The notes beneath the pieces are model-generated. The model did no database searches, was not told the DNA's origin, and saw only the letters and a list, made by a program, of their open reading frames with translations. The translations under genes were made by a program, and so were the position numbers. A stretch of 64,000 bases of DNA from Podospora bellae-mahoneyi (Eukaryota; Ascomycota; Sordariomycetes; Sordariales; Podosporaceae), in assembly GCF_035222275.1 (NCBI RefSeq), contig NW_026946360.1:930001-994000 (forward strand), read 5' to 3'. Positions 12,742 to 22,412 of this stretch are shown piece by piece. Each line of letters opens with the position of its first letter. The stretch's first letter is position 1.

Positions 12742-14488
12742 GTCGGGTGTGTCAGACAGTTCTGTAAATATGAAGGAGCAGGGTGTTTATCATGGGCCAA
12801 ACTTCGAGGAGCATTGCTTGTATATGTATTCTCCGCTTCGCCTCTGAGATGCAACAACTACGGCTAGGGATTTCGGTTGGCGACATGCCCGATCGATCCA
12901 TGGAGAAAGAGGAGTTTGGAAGCTGCCCCTAAAAACGAATGTAACAAAGTCGATGGTTCAAGGACCACAGTGAAACGTCGAGTGGGCTCAGCTTATAGGG
13001 CTTACGCCATGAACACCCATTTCCTGGCAAGAAAAATAGAGTGAGGCGGCATGGATGAAGGGGTAAATTCGCAGCTGGCGAGCCAACCTTACAGCCACCC
13101 TCGCTTACCTCCGCGGATTGCAACTTCAGATTTCTTGGTGAGCTTGTACGTTCTTGTGAAAGCTTGTCCCAACATTGCCGCTCAGGGCCATGAACCATGA
13201 TGTGGAGCGAATATCGAGCTGACCTAGCAACATCAAGAGATGGCGTATCGAGCATACATAGCCTGGCCATCTCGTGTACACAGGGCAAAATCGTCAGTGT
13301 GTAACAACAAGAGTCATCGTTCCGCTTTCCGGCTTTTTCGGGCGTCCTCAAAGGAACAACACCAAATGTGCTCCAAATGAATGCTGGCAGCTGTGAGCAA
13401 GTTTGCCAGTTTGCCATCCATTCTCGCTCTCAGCGCCTGATGAAGATGTTGGTGGACGTTTAATTTAGCAGTGCGGAGACTTCTCGGCACTCGCATCGTG
13501 GCAGCCAAGAGCTTGGCACGCAGATCCCGTACTGCCAAGGTCCTGGGGTCGAGCTTGGATCCAGGGGTGAGTCCAGGTCCCTTACAGATGGTGTGATGGC
13601 GAGGATGGTTAATCAAGAGAGCATCAAATGGGTCGGTTCGTCGGCACGATTACCTGGAGCTTCTTTGCGATGGATCCTCTTTCTGTTTGAACGTTACTTC
13701 GAATTTTCTATATAGTTTCACGCCAGCGAGTTGGGTATTCAGCCGAGTGGCTATTTTCTGCACCTCACCTCGTTCCAGTCGGCAATCGAGAACTTCAAGG
13801 CTGGCGGCGGGGGTTGATTGGAATACATGAGCAGTTCTGTCGAAAATTCACACACATGGAACAATCCATGGCGTGTTTGCCGAGCATAGGTAGGCTGCCA
13901 TGCCCTAAGCCTTGATCCAACAACATGCATCAATACATGTTAAGCAACACAAGAAATGGCATTCATATCTTGATTATCGCCGTGGCAAGATGTCGATGCA
14001 TTTCGGGGCCTTGTGTCTTTGAGTGAGCGTCTCTCTTCCGAGCATAGAAAAGGAGCCTTCTTCACAAGGCCCCAATGCTGCACCTGCTCAATGCTACATA
14101 TAGTTCTCAGTCTGTATTTATATGCAGTAAAAGGCTCATGTTGGCATACCTGGTAGATACCAAGCTTTGGTTCAAAGTTGCGTCATCCTTGAACTGAGCA
14201 ATTGACATCGTTGACGAGGGCTGCCCGCTGTGGAGTGTGTTATCTCCACGTGATGATACTCACCCCACTGCAATGCCACCCAATTGGCCCAAACACACTT
14301 GGAACCCCACTGCAGCAGTCACCACCAATTGCTCCGCCGACAACTGAACCCACTGCACTGAGGAAGTCCCAGTCTCCAGATTCGATACGCATCCCGTGTT
14401 TGCGACAGAGCCGTACTTGTCATCTAGCAAACATTTGACATTACCTGAGTTGTGTCCGTTCTCGACAGTTGTTGCCAATCTCAACTCC
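12742..14488. other. Long divergent intergenic region between deacetylase and TRS85
   Basis: 1,747 bp. Several open frames (the longest 162 codons, minus strand, 12929-13417) have no recognisable domain and no clear gene structure. It is presumed to hold two promoters. I see no repeat, tRNA or transposon remnant. Confidence 0.45.
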
Positions 14489-16840
14489 ATGCAACCTCAC
14501 GAAGATGCGGTCCAAACGCCTTCGCCGGTCCAGTCTCCCCCTCTTGCGGCCTCCTCCATAATGCGATCTCTCTCCGGGTCCCCAAAGCCACGCCCCGGTG
14601 CATCCTCCATTCTTTTTTCGCCCACGACAGACCCTCTTTCACAGTCGGAACTCTCTTTGCCAATACGCACAAGCAGTACGAGCCGTCGTCCCCAGTCCGC
14701 CTCGCTCTTTCGGTCTACCATTCTCAACAACACCCCACCTGGCTCGCCGCGAGATGCCTCCCCAGCTTCCACCGTACGGTCCACCCGATCACCAGCCCGC
14801 ACGATGACAGGGTCAATATTCGCCGGAACAGCAGGGTTCAAAGCTTCGCTCCTCGATACAGGGGCTGCCGATTCTCCCGGAGACCCCCTGAACCTGGTGT
14901 TGAAGAGCTTCGTACCCCATGTCGCAATACACGCCAGTGAGGATGTTGATGATCTGGTCAACGCAAAGGGATTTGAGAAAGGGCTATGGGAACTTCTGCG
15001 TCCATTTGGGGAGCGGGTCATGGGAAAGGTCAATGTCAGGGATAGCAACGGGGTATCGAGAGCATGGGAGGACTTCTCACTCAGATTCACCAAGTTCGGC
15101 GATCACTCCAACTTGCAAATTCCAGATGCGCTTGCTGGGTTGAATGGGTCAGAAAAGCAGAGCGGCAGGGCGAAGGAGAGCCTGACAACGGATGTAGAAA
15201 AAGTCGTGGAGCGACATCTCAGTTTTGCCGAGGAAGCCTTCAGAGGGACGATGGAGCCACAAACACCAACAAGGATGGGATTAGACGTGGAAGCAACGTC
15301 CCCGTACTATGCCCTGTACCTTCGACGACTACTATCTGGCATGCCACTTGCGCCACATGAATCTTTCGCCCACCCAGTTGCTTGTGTTATGGCCATCAGC
15401 TCTCGGAATCCAAACCCTATCGAGGCTTTACACCGGCTTTACACAGAAACGAGAGAAGGGGAGAAGCGGTACCCCGTGTGGGTGGATGGGGAATACTTGC
15501 GGTATTACATTTTGGTGCATGACGAAGAAAATAGCGACATCAGCAAATCCATGGCCCTTTTCGAGCAGATGAAGAGAAATTTCGGCTTACATTGTCACTT
15601 GCTGCGACTAAGAAGCTCTGAAAGCGCCGAAACGGACGACGACAGCATACCATTACCAAGGAGTGATTGGATGACGGCAGCTGAGGAACTGGCAGATATT
15701 GAGGAGAGCGAGACGAAAGAGGACTTTGAGGACCCGACGCGACACATTTTCGAGTCAGATGCTACAGCAATACGGACGTTTGTCAGGGAAATGGCAACAC
15801 AATCTCTGATCCCAACCATGGAGCGCAATATTTCGGTATGGAACGATCAAGTGGCCTCAAAACGGAAAGGAATCAGCGGGCGATTCATGAGCTTGTCAAA
15901 AAGATGGGCATTCGGCGGCTCAAGTCGGTCATCTGGGATAGCAAGCTCATCAAGCAATTACGATGCGTCGGGATTCTACAGACCAGACAGCCCGGAGGCT
16001 ATCATGCGCCGATTGGCAGACTTTGCTTTCATGCTTAGGGACTGGAAGCTGGCCATGTCGACATATGACCTCTTGCGGACTGATTTCCAAAACGATAAGG
16101 CCTGGAAATACCATGCGGCCGCCAATGAAATGGCAGCTTTTGCTCTGCTTATCATGCCACAGAACATGTCATCCAAAACCCGCATCGAGACAATCAATCA
16201 GATGCTTGACAACGCGTTTTATTCCTACCTGACACGATGTAATTCATTGTATGGAGCCACACGCTGTATAGTACTCGCTCTAGAATTGTTGCGGCTCAGA
16301 GGTGGGTCGGGGATAGATGAGGCTGTTAGATGGGGTATCAAAGTGCTCGAGTCGAGGTTAATGGGCAAGATTGGCGACGCACTGCTCAAGGAACGCATGG
16401 CAATCTGCTACGCCTCCAAGTCAGGGGCTGGGTCTCAAGCATGGGGTAGCAGGCGGCGCAAGTCGGCCCTCTGGAGCGTGCTCGGTGCTGAAGCCTGGGT
16501 CGCTCAGGAAAAGTACATCCAGGCCCAAAAATGCTTGAACGAAGCCAGAAAGATGTATTCGCTGCTGCCAGGGGAAAACGGGATCCAGAGGTTCGAGGTG
16601 GCAAGCGACTTTTTGGCCATGTTGAATGATCAGGTCAAACAAGGGTTGCAGGTTGACTTATTAGGGCCCGAGGAGAGCTTGGTAGATGTGGAGGAAGAGA
16701 CCTTTGATCATGACGATAGACGGACGAGGAGGACGAGCATGATCATTCCTCTTGGAGGGACGACCGCTGCTGGAATGGAAACGGCGCCTTTGCAGAGTCA
16801 GGGAGATGTAAGCGGCCCAAGTAAGGACGGGTTTGGTTAA
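14489..16840 (+). CDS. TRS85: TRAPP-III specific subunit Trs85/TRAPPC8-like
   Basis: A single exon of 783 residues, started at the first in-frame ATG (14489). Residues 1-125 are Ser/Pro-rich and probably disordered. The conserved region opens with LNLVLKSFVPHVAIHASEDV and continues through KGLWELLRPFGERV and WEDFSLRF, the N-terminal signature of Trs85/TRAPPC8. Later blocks include RLADFAFMLRDWKLAMSTYD, followed by AWKYHAAANEMAAF, consistent with the alpha-solenoid part. Trs85 directs the TRAPP guanine-nucleotide exchange factor to Ypt1/Rab1 at the pre-autophagosomal structure and Golgi, serving autophagy and cargo sorting. No transmembrane segment is seen. CHM7 follows on the same strand after 495 bp, so they are separate units. 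Confidence 0.85.
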   Translation: MQPHEDAVQTPSPVQSPPLAASSIMRSLSGSPKPRPGASSILFSPTTDPLSQSELSLPIRTSSTSRRPQSASLFRSTILNNTPPGSPRDASPASTVRSTRSPARTMTGSIFAGTAGFKASLLDTGAADSPGDPLNLVLKSFVPHVAIHASEDVDDLVNAKGFEKGLWELLRPFGERVMGKVNVRDSNGVSRAWEDFSLRFTKFGDHSNLQIPDALAGLNGSEKQSGRAKESLTTDVEKVVERHLSFAEEAFRGTMEPQTPTRMGLDVEATSPYYALYLRRLLSGMPLAPHESFAHPVACVMAISSRNPNPIEALHRLYTETREGEKRYPVWVDGEYLRYYILVHDEENSDISKSMALFEQMKRNFGLHCHLLRLRSSESAETDDDSIPLPRSDWMTAAEELADIEESETKEDFEDPTRHIFESDATAIRTFVREMATQSLIPTMERNISVWNDQVASKRKGISGRFMSLSKRWAFGGSSRSSGIASSSSNYDASGFYRPDSPEAIMRRLADFAFMLRDWKLAMSTYDLLRTDFQNDKAWKYHAAANEMAAFALLIMPQNMSSKTRIETINQMLDNAFYSYLTRCNSLYGATRCIVLALELLRLRGGSGIDEAVRWGIKVLESRLMGKIGDALLKERMAICYASKSGAGSQAWGSRRRKSALWSVLGAEAWVAQEKYIQAQKCLNEARKMYSLLPGENGIQRFEVASDFLAMLNDQVKQGLQVDLLGPEESLVDVEEETFDHDDRRTRRTSMIIPLGGTTAAGMETAPLQSQGDVSGPSKDGFG

Positions 16841-17335
16841 GGTTACCAGAGGCTGGCTGACTGAAGGAATGTCTAGTTGTGCAAAGAAACAGAGAATAGA
16901 GCAGTGATATCCCCCGACAAGTGATTGCTCTTGAAGGCTTAAACTTGACCCCTGAGTCCTTGGCCCCACTGCTTGTTGATTGATGCCTGCCGGAGAGTGC
17001 TTGGCACCGCCCTTGTGACACGCTGATAAGATAAAGAGAACCAACACAGTCCCTGCACGTCATTGTCCACCACCTGCTATCAATTAAACTTATCGCTGGG
17101 CTCAGTTCGAGGGCTACGCCTTTTCTTTCGAGACTGCATCTTGTCGCAACTGTTGCCTGAATTCTGGTTGCCAGGGTTGATTCGGCGCAGCCCCTCTTTG
17201 GCGCGGTTCATTTTCTCTAAACACGGGCAAGTGTTTACACCGCTCGTTGCCCTCCTTCCTGTCAACTACAACAAGCCGGTCGAGTCTCAAAACTAGGTAC
17301 CAATCGAGCAACACCAATCAATACATCCAGCCAAC
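16841..17335. other. Intergenic: TRS85 3' side and CHM7 promoter
   Basis: 495 bp with no supportable gene. Presumed 3' UTR of TRS85 and 5' region of CHM7. Confidence 0.5.
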
Positions 17336-18796
17336 ATGTCGCAAAAGTCCCAGTCCCTACTCGATTATCTAGTGGAAAATGAGCCTTCCTTCCGCAAGTA
17401 TGTCTCGCGTGTTTTGTGGCTTAGGTTATCCTCGTCTGCTAACAAAATATACCAAAGAGCCCGCCTGCCAGCCCTCTATTCCTCCTTTGCAGCCCAGCGA
17501 ACTCTGAATCCCGACGGCTATGCTGCCAACCTCTCCGCCTGGCGGCGCGCTCTCGCCAAAGTTGCGAAATCCGGACTCGCACCTCCACCCACGTCATCCA
17601 GCAAACCTTCCCTGTTCGTATTAAACACAGACGAGAGGCTAGTAAGTGCCTTCGAGACGAAACAGTACGGCCGCCCACTATCACTGGGGCTGGTGATCAA
17701 AGAGGCGGTAGAAAACAAGGAGTTGGTGCCACTGAGGAACTTCCTCGAGCAGAAGGAGAGCATCTACTCCCGCTCTTGGTCGGTATGGGGATTAGCGGGG
17801 TGGGTCCTCAAGACGGCGGGTGTGACTGATTTCCTGAAGGGTAGCGGGGATAAAGTACCAAAGGGGCAATTTGTCGTAGTGGAAAATGTCGAGGGAGCAG
17901 GCAAGGCTTTTGGCGATGGGATCAAGAACAAGGAGAGGCGGTTCGAGAGGACGTTTACCAGGGCGCATTTTGCCAAGGTTTTCAATGATCAGCTTGTCGA
18001 AGGGGGCAGTGAGTTGTCAGATACTGATATGGATGTTTTGCTGGTTTTCTTGGCGAGGGATAAGCAAATGATAGACTATGATGGGAAGACGGTCAAGATC
18101 AGGGATGGGGAGGGAGAGCCAGAGGGCTTGACGGACGAGGACGCGTCGATTGCTCAGCTCAAGGAGTTGCTGGCTTCTTTGACGCATCAAACGCTCCTTT
18201 TGTCCAAGCGGGTCGAGGAACTGGGCGCACAGGCCAAGGAGGCAGTCACGAAACAAAACAGAGTGGCGGCGTTGGCGGCGCTCAAGAGCAAGAAGCTGGC
18301 CGAGCAAACGCTGGAAAAGCGGTATGCCACTGTCAACCAACTGGAGCAGGTACAGACTCAACTCGAACAAGCGAGCGACAATGTCCAGATTGTCAAGGTC
18401 ATGGAGTCGTCATCAGACGCTCTCAAGAGCCTCACGGCGAAGGTGGGCGGCGTTGAGGGGGTGGAAGAGGTTGTCGACAGGCTCCGGGAGCAGATGGCTG
18501 ATGCCGATGAGGTCGGCAAGATCCTTGCCGAGGCCAGTGGAACAACCGTGCTGGATGAGGGCGAGATTGACGATGAACTCGCCGAGATGGAGAGACAGGA
18601 GAAGGAGAAGGACAGGAAGAAGGTGGAGGAGAAGCAGCAGAGGGAAGCCGAGGAGAGGGCGAAGGAGGAACAGAAGGAGGCGGAAGACCTGCGGAAGAAG
18701 CTGGAGGCCATTGGCGAAGTGCCTGACAGTGCTCCTGTCAAAGATAAGGAGACGGACGAGGCGGAGGCCATAATGGGTAGGCTTACTCTCGGTTAA
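17336..18796 (+). CDS. CHM7: CHMP7-like ESCRT-III protein (Chm7)
   Basis: Two exons, 17336-17397 and 17458-18796, give 466 residues. The 60-nt intron (GTATGT...AAG with GCTAAC) is a multiple of three and free of stops, so unspliced reading also stays open; splicing gives PSFRKARLPALYSSF. The N-terminal half (about 1-215) is the winged-helix-like region of CHMP7/Chm7 (LVFLARDKQMIDYDGKTVKI at its end). From about 225 a Snf7-type helical core follows (LLLSKRVEELGAQAKEAV, ALAALKSKKLAEQTLEKR). An acidic, glutamate/lysine coiled tail ends the protein. Chm7 works with the inner-nuclear-membrane protein Heh1 to seal nuclear envelope holes and to watch nuclear pore assembly. The family call rests on the winged-helix plus Snf7 layout. 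Confidence 0.85.
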   Translation: MSQKSQSLLDYLVENEPSFRKYVSRVLWLRLSSSANKIYQRARLPALYSSFAAQRTLNPDGYAANLSAWRRALAKVAKSGLAPPPTSSSKPSLFVLNTDERLVSAFETKQYGRPLSLGLVIKEAVENKELVPLRNFLEQKESIYSRSWSVWGLAGWVLKTAGVTDFLKGSGDKVPKGQFVVVENVEGAGKAFGDGIKNKERRFERTFTRAHFAKVFNDQLVEGGSELSDTDMDVLLVFLARDKQMIDYDGKTVKIRDGEGEPEGLTDEDASIAQLKELLASLTHQTLLLSKRVEELGAQAKEAVTKQNRVAALAALKSKKLAEQTLEKRYATVNQLEQVQTQLEQASDNVQIVKVMESSSDALKSLTAKVGGVEGVEEVVDRLREQMADADEVGKILAEASGTTVLDEGEIDDELAEMERQEKEKDRKKVEEKQQREAEERAKEEQKEAEDLRKKLEAIGEVPDSAPVKDKETDEAEAIMGRLTLG

Positions 18797-19601
18797 TGAT
18801 GTGATCGAACACGAGGTTTGATGGCAATCCATGTATGCTAATTCGAATCTGCGTATACTAGTTCATGCTTAATGAGAGTTGTTATGTGACAGCATGTCGC
18901 CATGACTCACTATTACACACGATTTATACAACCATTCAAGTTCCCCACAATTGGGAGTTGGATTCTTTGAGTAGGGATTTTCACAGATGGCATAGGAGTT
19001 CGGTAGCATGGCGTCGTTTTGTGTAGGTATCTCATCATGTATTACCCTGAATATGATTGTTTGGAATCACGGGTGTCAGGATATCATGATGTTGTGAGAA
19101 GAGCTGGAGTACCTATCAAATACCAACAGGATCAGGAAATGACAACTGTTTTTTTTTTTTTTTTTTTTTTTTTTTGGCCGGGGGCGCTTTTCAGCTATGC
19201 TCGTTGCCTCGTCCCAGCCACCGAAAGTGATTATTACTACGTATCTATAGGTAAGGTAGATGCAAAGTAGATGCGGCTAAAATCTATCATGCTGAAGCGG
19301 AGAAGGTCTGCCAAACCCACCTCCCACATCACAGGTACCCCCTTGGTCTACCACTTTATGCCGCGTGTAAAGTTTTGCTCCCCATCTGTGCTAAAACAAC
19401 ATTCGTCGCTCAACCAGCAACTGAAATCAGATTATATTCTTCTACGAATTACTACAACACCCAGCCAAGGCCAGTTTTGTGTCCCTTCTACTTGTCGAGC
19501 CTGGGTAGGTCAGTAACCTCTCGAGCCGTTAGGCCAGTGTCTATACTCCTCGTGTCGCTCGGGTATGGGGGCTGAGGGTAGCGTTGGGTTGGCCGAGCCA
19601 A
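18797..19601. other. Convergent intergenic region between CHM7 and RAD18
   Basis: 805 bp between facing stop codons. It includes the 27-nt T tract listed separately. No gene or RNA is supported. Confidence 0.5.
19149..19175. repeat. 27-nt poly-T homopolymer tract
   Basis: An uninterrupted run of about 27 T residues in the convergent region between CHM7 and RAD18. It is the longest homopolymer in the window. Its exact length is likely uncertain or polymorphic; no retroelement body is recognisable beside it. Confidence 0.9.
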
Positions 19602-20938
19602 TTATGGCTGTTGATAGTGCGTTGGTTGGGGTTGATGTTGCCAACGCTCCGGGTGAGAGTATGACGGGTGTGGTGGCGGTTGAACTGGTAACACTGGTGT
19701 TTGGGGCAAAGGGGCTGATTCCGCCGTTGATGGTGTCGACGTTTTTGGTACCGAAGGCTGTGGGACTGATGAGCTTGCTTCTTGTTTCGCAGCTTCTTCG
19801 GCAGCAGCCTCTCTGGCCTTTTGCTCAGCAATTTGCCTACTTCTCCTCGCGTTCGCAATCAAGTCTTTAAAGGAAGAGTCGTGCTTTGCCGCCCAAGCGC
19901 CACCATCAAAATCTTTGTCCTTGATTTGAGCGCCTGTGCTGGCTGCTTTGGAGCTGGTGGGTGCCATGGTGCCTATAGTCCTTTCCCACACCTGCAAATC
20001 CTGAAATAGAGCCCCGCGGGTCTTGGGATTGGCAGAATCGCAGTTCGCATTCCAAAGTGTAAGCCACTCTCGGTGTCTTGCTTCGAGCATCGTTCGGTTG
20101 CCAGCAGTGGACAGGCCAAGCTCTCGCATGATTTTCCGAAGAGCCTGATCCTTCACCATAGAGTATTGAAGAGTTGGAAGACGCTCGGGGGCCTTGGCAG
20201 CCGCGGCTGGTGGTCTCGTGGAGGGTGATCGCAGGGTAGAGGCGATCGAGCGGCTGGCGGCTGGCGTGCGTTTTGGTTGAGGCTGGGGTTCACCGGGACA
20301 CGAGGTGTCAAGATGTCTGTCGACAAGAACTTCTTTCATGCGCTGTTCGCATATAGGGCACGCGACCAGTCCGTCATCTGAGAATCAGTTAGCCTTGTCC
20401 TCGGCGGCTAGAACGGGCCCAACGTACTAGGCTCTGGCACATATTCATCTTCACCATCATTGTCATCTTGTAGGTCACCCTCCGAATCCTCAATAGTCAG
20501 TTGATTGGATGCTTGTGGTCCCCTTGCTTTGCGATTTCTCGTAGACCTCCTTGGCCGTTTGCTTTCCTGAAACTCGTCGTCGGAGTCGTCCACCTCGGTC
20601 GCTTTTCTCTTAGGAGATCTCGGTAGAGCCGGCGTTGGCGTTCTTGCGAGTTTGAGAATGCTATCTCGGACTCCCCTAAATGCTTCGACTGCCTCTCGCA
20701 GGGCACCGTTGCCCCGCAGTTTGGAGAGGTCGACAGTCTTCCGGCAAAGCGGGCATTTGCTGTCGGCGGTAAGACACCTCCTAATACAAAGCGAACAGAA
20801 TGTATGGCTGCAGGAGGTAAGCATCGGTGTTGTGAAGAAGTCCTTGCAGACATGGCAGCGGAGTGCCTCCTCGACGGACTTCAAGCTGGCGAGCGGCGTT
20901 CCCAACCAGTCAGTCGAATCTGATACCTCCACCTCCAT
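19602..20938 (-). CDS. RAD18: Postreplication repair E3 ubiquitin ligase RAD18
   Basis: Two exons (20938-20428, 20377-19602; 50-nt intron GTACGT...CAG) encode 428 residues. A C3HC4 RING finger at 28-67 opens [20 protein letters not shown] and closes CPLCRK. A UBZ4-type zinc finger at about 177-196 (CPICEQRM ... DRHLDTSC) is made only by splicing. A SAP-type helix pair at about 240-275 ([20 protein letters not shown]) follows. This RING-UBZ-SAP order is Rad18, which with Rad6 monoubiquitinates PCNA at stalled forks. A basic bipartite-looking NLS (PKRKATEV..., [11 protein letters not shown]) lies between RING and UBZ. The Pro/Gln-rich C-terminus looks disordered. Two ACGCGA sites lie 160-185 bp upstream of the start. 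Confidence 0.95.
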
Positions 20939-22412
20939 CTAGGCTGATGAATTTGAATTAAAAAGATTAATCCAAGATCGGCTGAACGCTGGTGGACCTG
21001 CAATGTGTTGCCGCGCTGCTGCTGCTTAATTCTGGAGGTGAGCAAGGAAGGACAAGGACAATCCAACACTCTGAAAGCTGCAAATGGTGATGCACGACGC
21101 GACCTATTCTTTACTGAACGCGACGGAGCCATTAAACTTAAAGTGGGTCCTGGTTGCCACACCTAGCAATTCCCTTGAAGATCGATCAATCCAAACGTCA
21201 ATACCCTCGTGGATATCTATCCTCTCTTTCAAATTGTTTCGAGTCCAATTCAAGAAAACTCAATGTTGCTTGTCGATGACTTTCACTCTGATGTTCCAAA
21301 TCTTGCTGCTCATTCCTGAAGCTGCAGCCAACCCTAGATGTGTTGGTCTTTCAATTGCCCATTAACCACTCGACTCGTACCATACGCATGATGAATTCAG
21401 CCAAGGAGCCATTTTCCTAGACGCTAGTCTGTTCACCATATGCGAAGCGTTATTCTTTGAGATGCTACAAGATACTGTTACACCATACAAGCACATGTGG
21501 ACTGTCTCATTATTATCGTCATACTCCTATCAGCTATCTTCTGCTAAACCTGGCACCGCACTTGCTCTCAGGGTCTGCCATGTAGGCAACACCGATTTCC
21601 CCACTTCACGTCAAGTTCCTTTGCAAGGGGACCTTTATACCAAAAACGAGTCTCTATCCGGACTCGATAAGAGGTAAATGGCACTGCCTCGTCTCAGAGG
21701 CGTTATTTTGACTTCATCGTTCCCTCCAGCGGTTGCTGCAGAGGCACCCTTAACATTGAGGCCTAACGGAGATCAATTCAGGATTGTGGTGGACGCCTAT
21801 GTCCATGGGATCATGTTTGGCGAAGGGTTAAAGAAGGGAGAGCTGAAAGCGATAGAGCTTGCATGATGTGCTATCTTTTAAGGCCTTCTACCAAGTAGGT
21901 GCTAATTTCCATGTCCTAATGAATAGAAATAGAATTTATGGTGTAAATATCAGTCCTGTACATAGCACGGGCATGCAACCCGGAGCAAAGGTGGTTGAGT
22001 GCATATGGGCAAAGAAGAATGAACTGAAACAGGTCCAGTGCCCCGCACGTGAAAGGCGTCGGAGTTGAGCGGTAGGACCCCACCAAAATGCTCCAGGTTG
22101 CACCTTTCCTGTTTTGGAGGGAATCAAAACAATGGCTAACCAGATCAAGACGACCCGCTCTGCAAACCCACAACTTTCGCAAAGCAACCATCAACCCTCA
22201 ACCCTCCCTTTCCCTGATGGCTCCTGGTAATCCCTTCTGAGTCTTACAATCCACCCACTTCCTCGCTCTTGTCTTCTTGTTATTTTTGTTGCTTCCCTTT
22301 CTGCAATTGTCCTGTACGCCCTTTGTTGACCTTCGAGACGCGCCGAACAAGCCCAAGAGCCACGAAAACACCATACCCCATTACCGACCACGGCGACCTC
22401 ACTCGACGAACA
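20939..22412. other. Divergent intergenic region between RAD18 and INCENP
   Basis: 1,474 bp. No gene is supported; open frames are under 95 codons. Just before the INCENP start there is a pyrimidine-rich stretch (about 22250-22320) of the kind often found near fungal transcription starts, and an ACGCGC at 22338. Confidence 0.5.
21097..21123. promoter_or_regulatory. Two ACGCGA sites upstream of RAD18
   Basis: ACGCGA at 21097-21102 and 21118-21123, 159-185 bp upstream of the RAD18 start. These match the G1-S factor core seen before MCM6. Function is inferred from yeast MBF/SBF knowledge only. Confidence 0.35.

Noticed and set aside
12929-13417. 162-codon minus-strand open frame in the deacetylase-TRS85 interval
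   Set aside because: No domain and no supporting gene structure; open frames of this size are expected in G+C-rich DNA.
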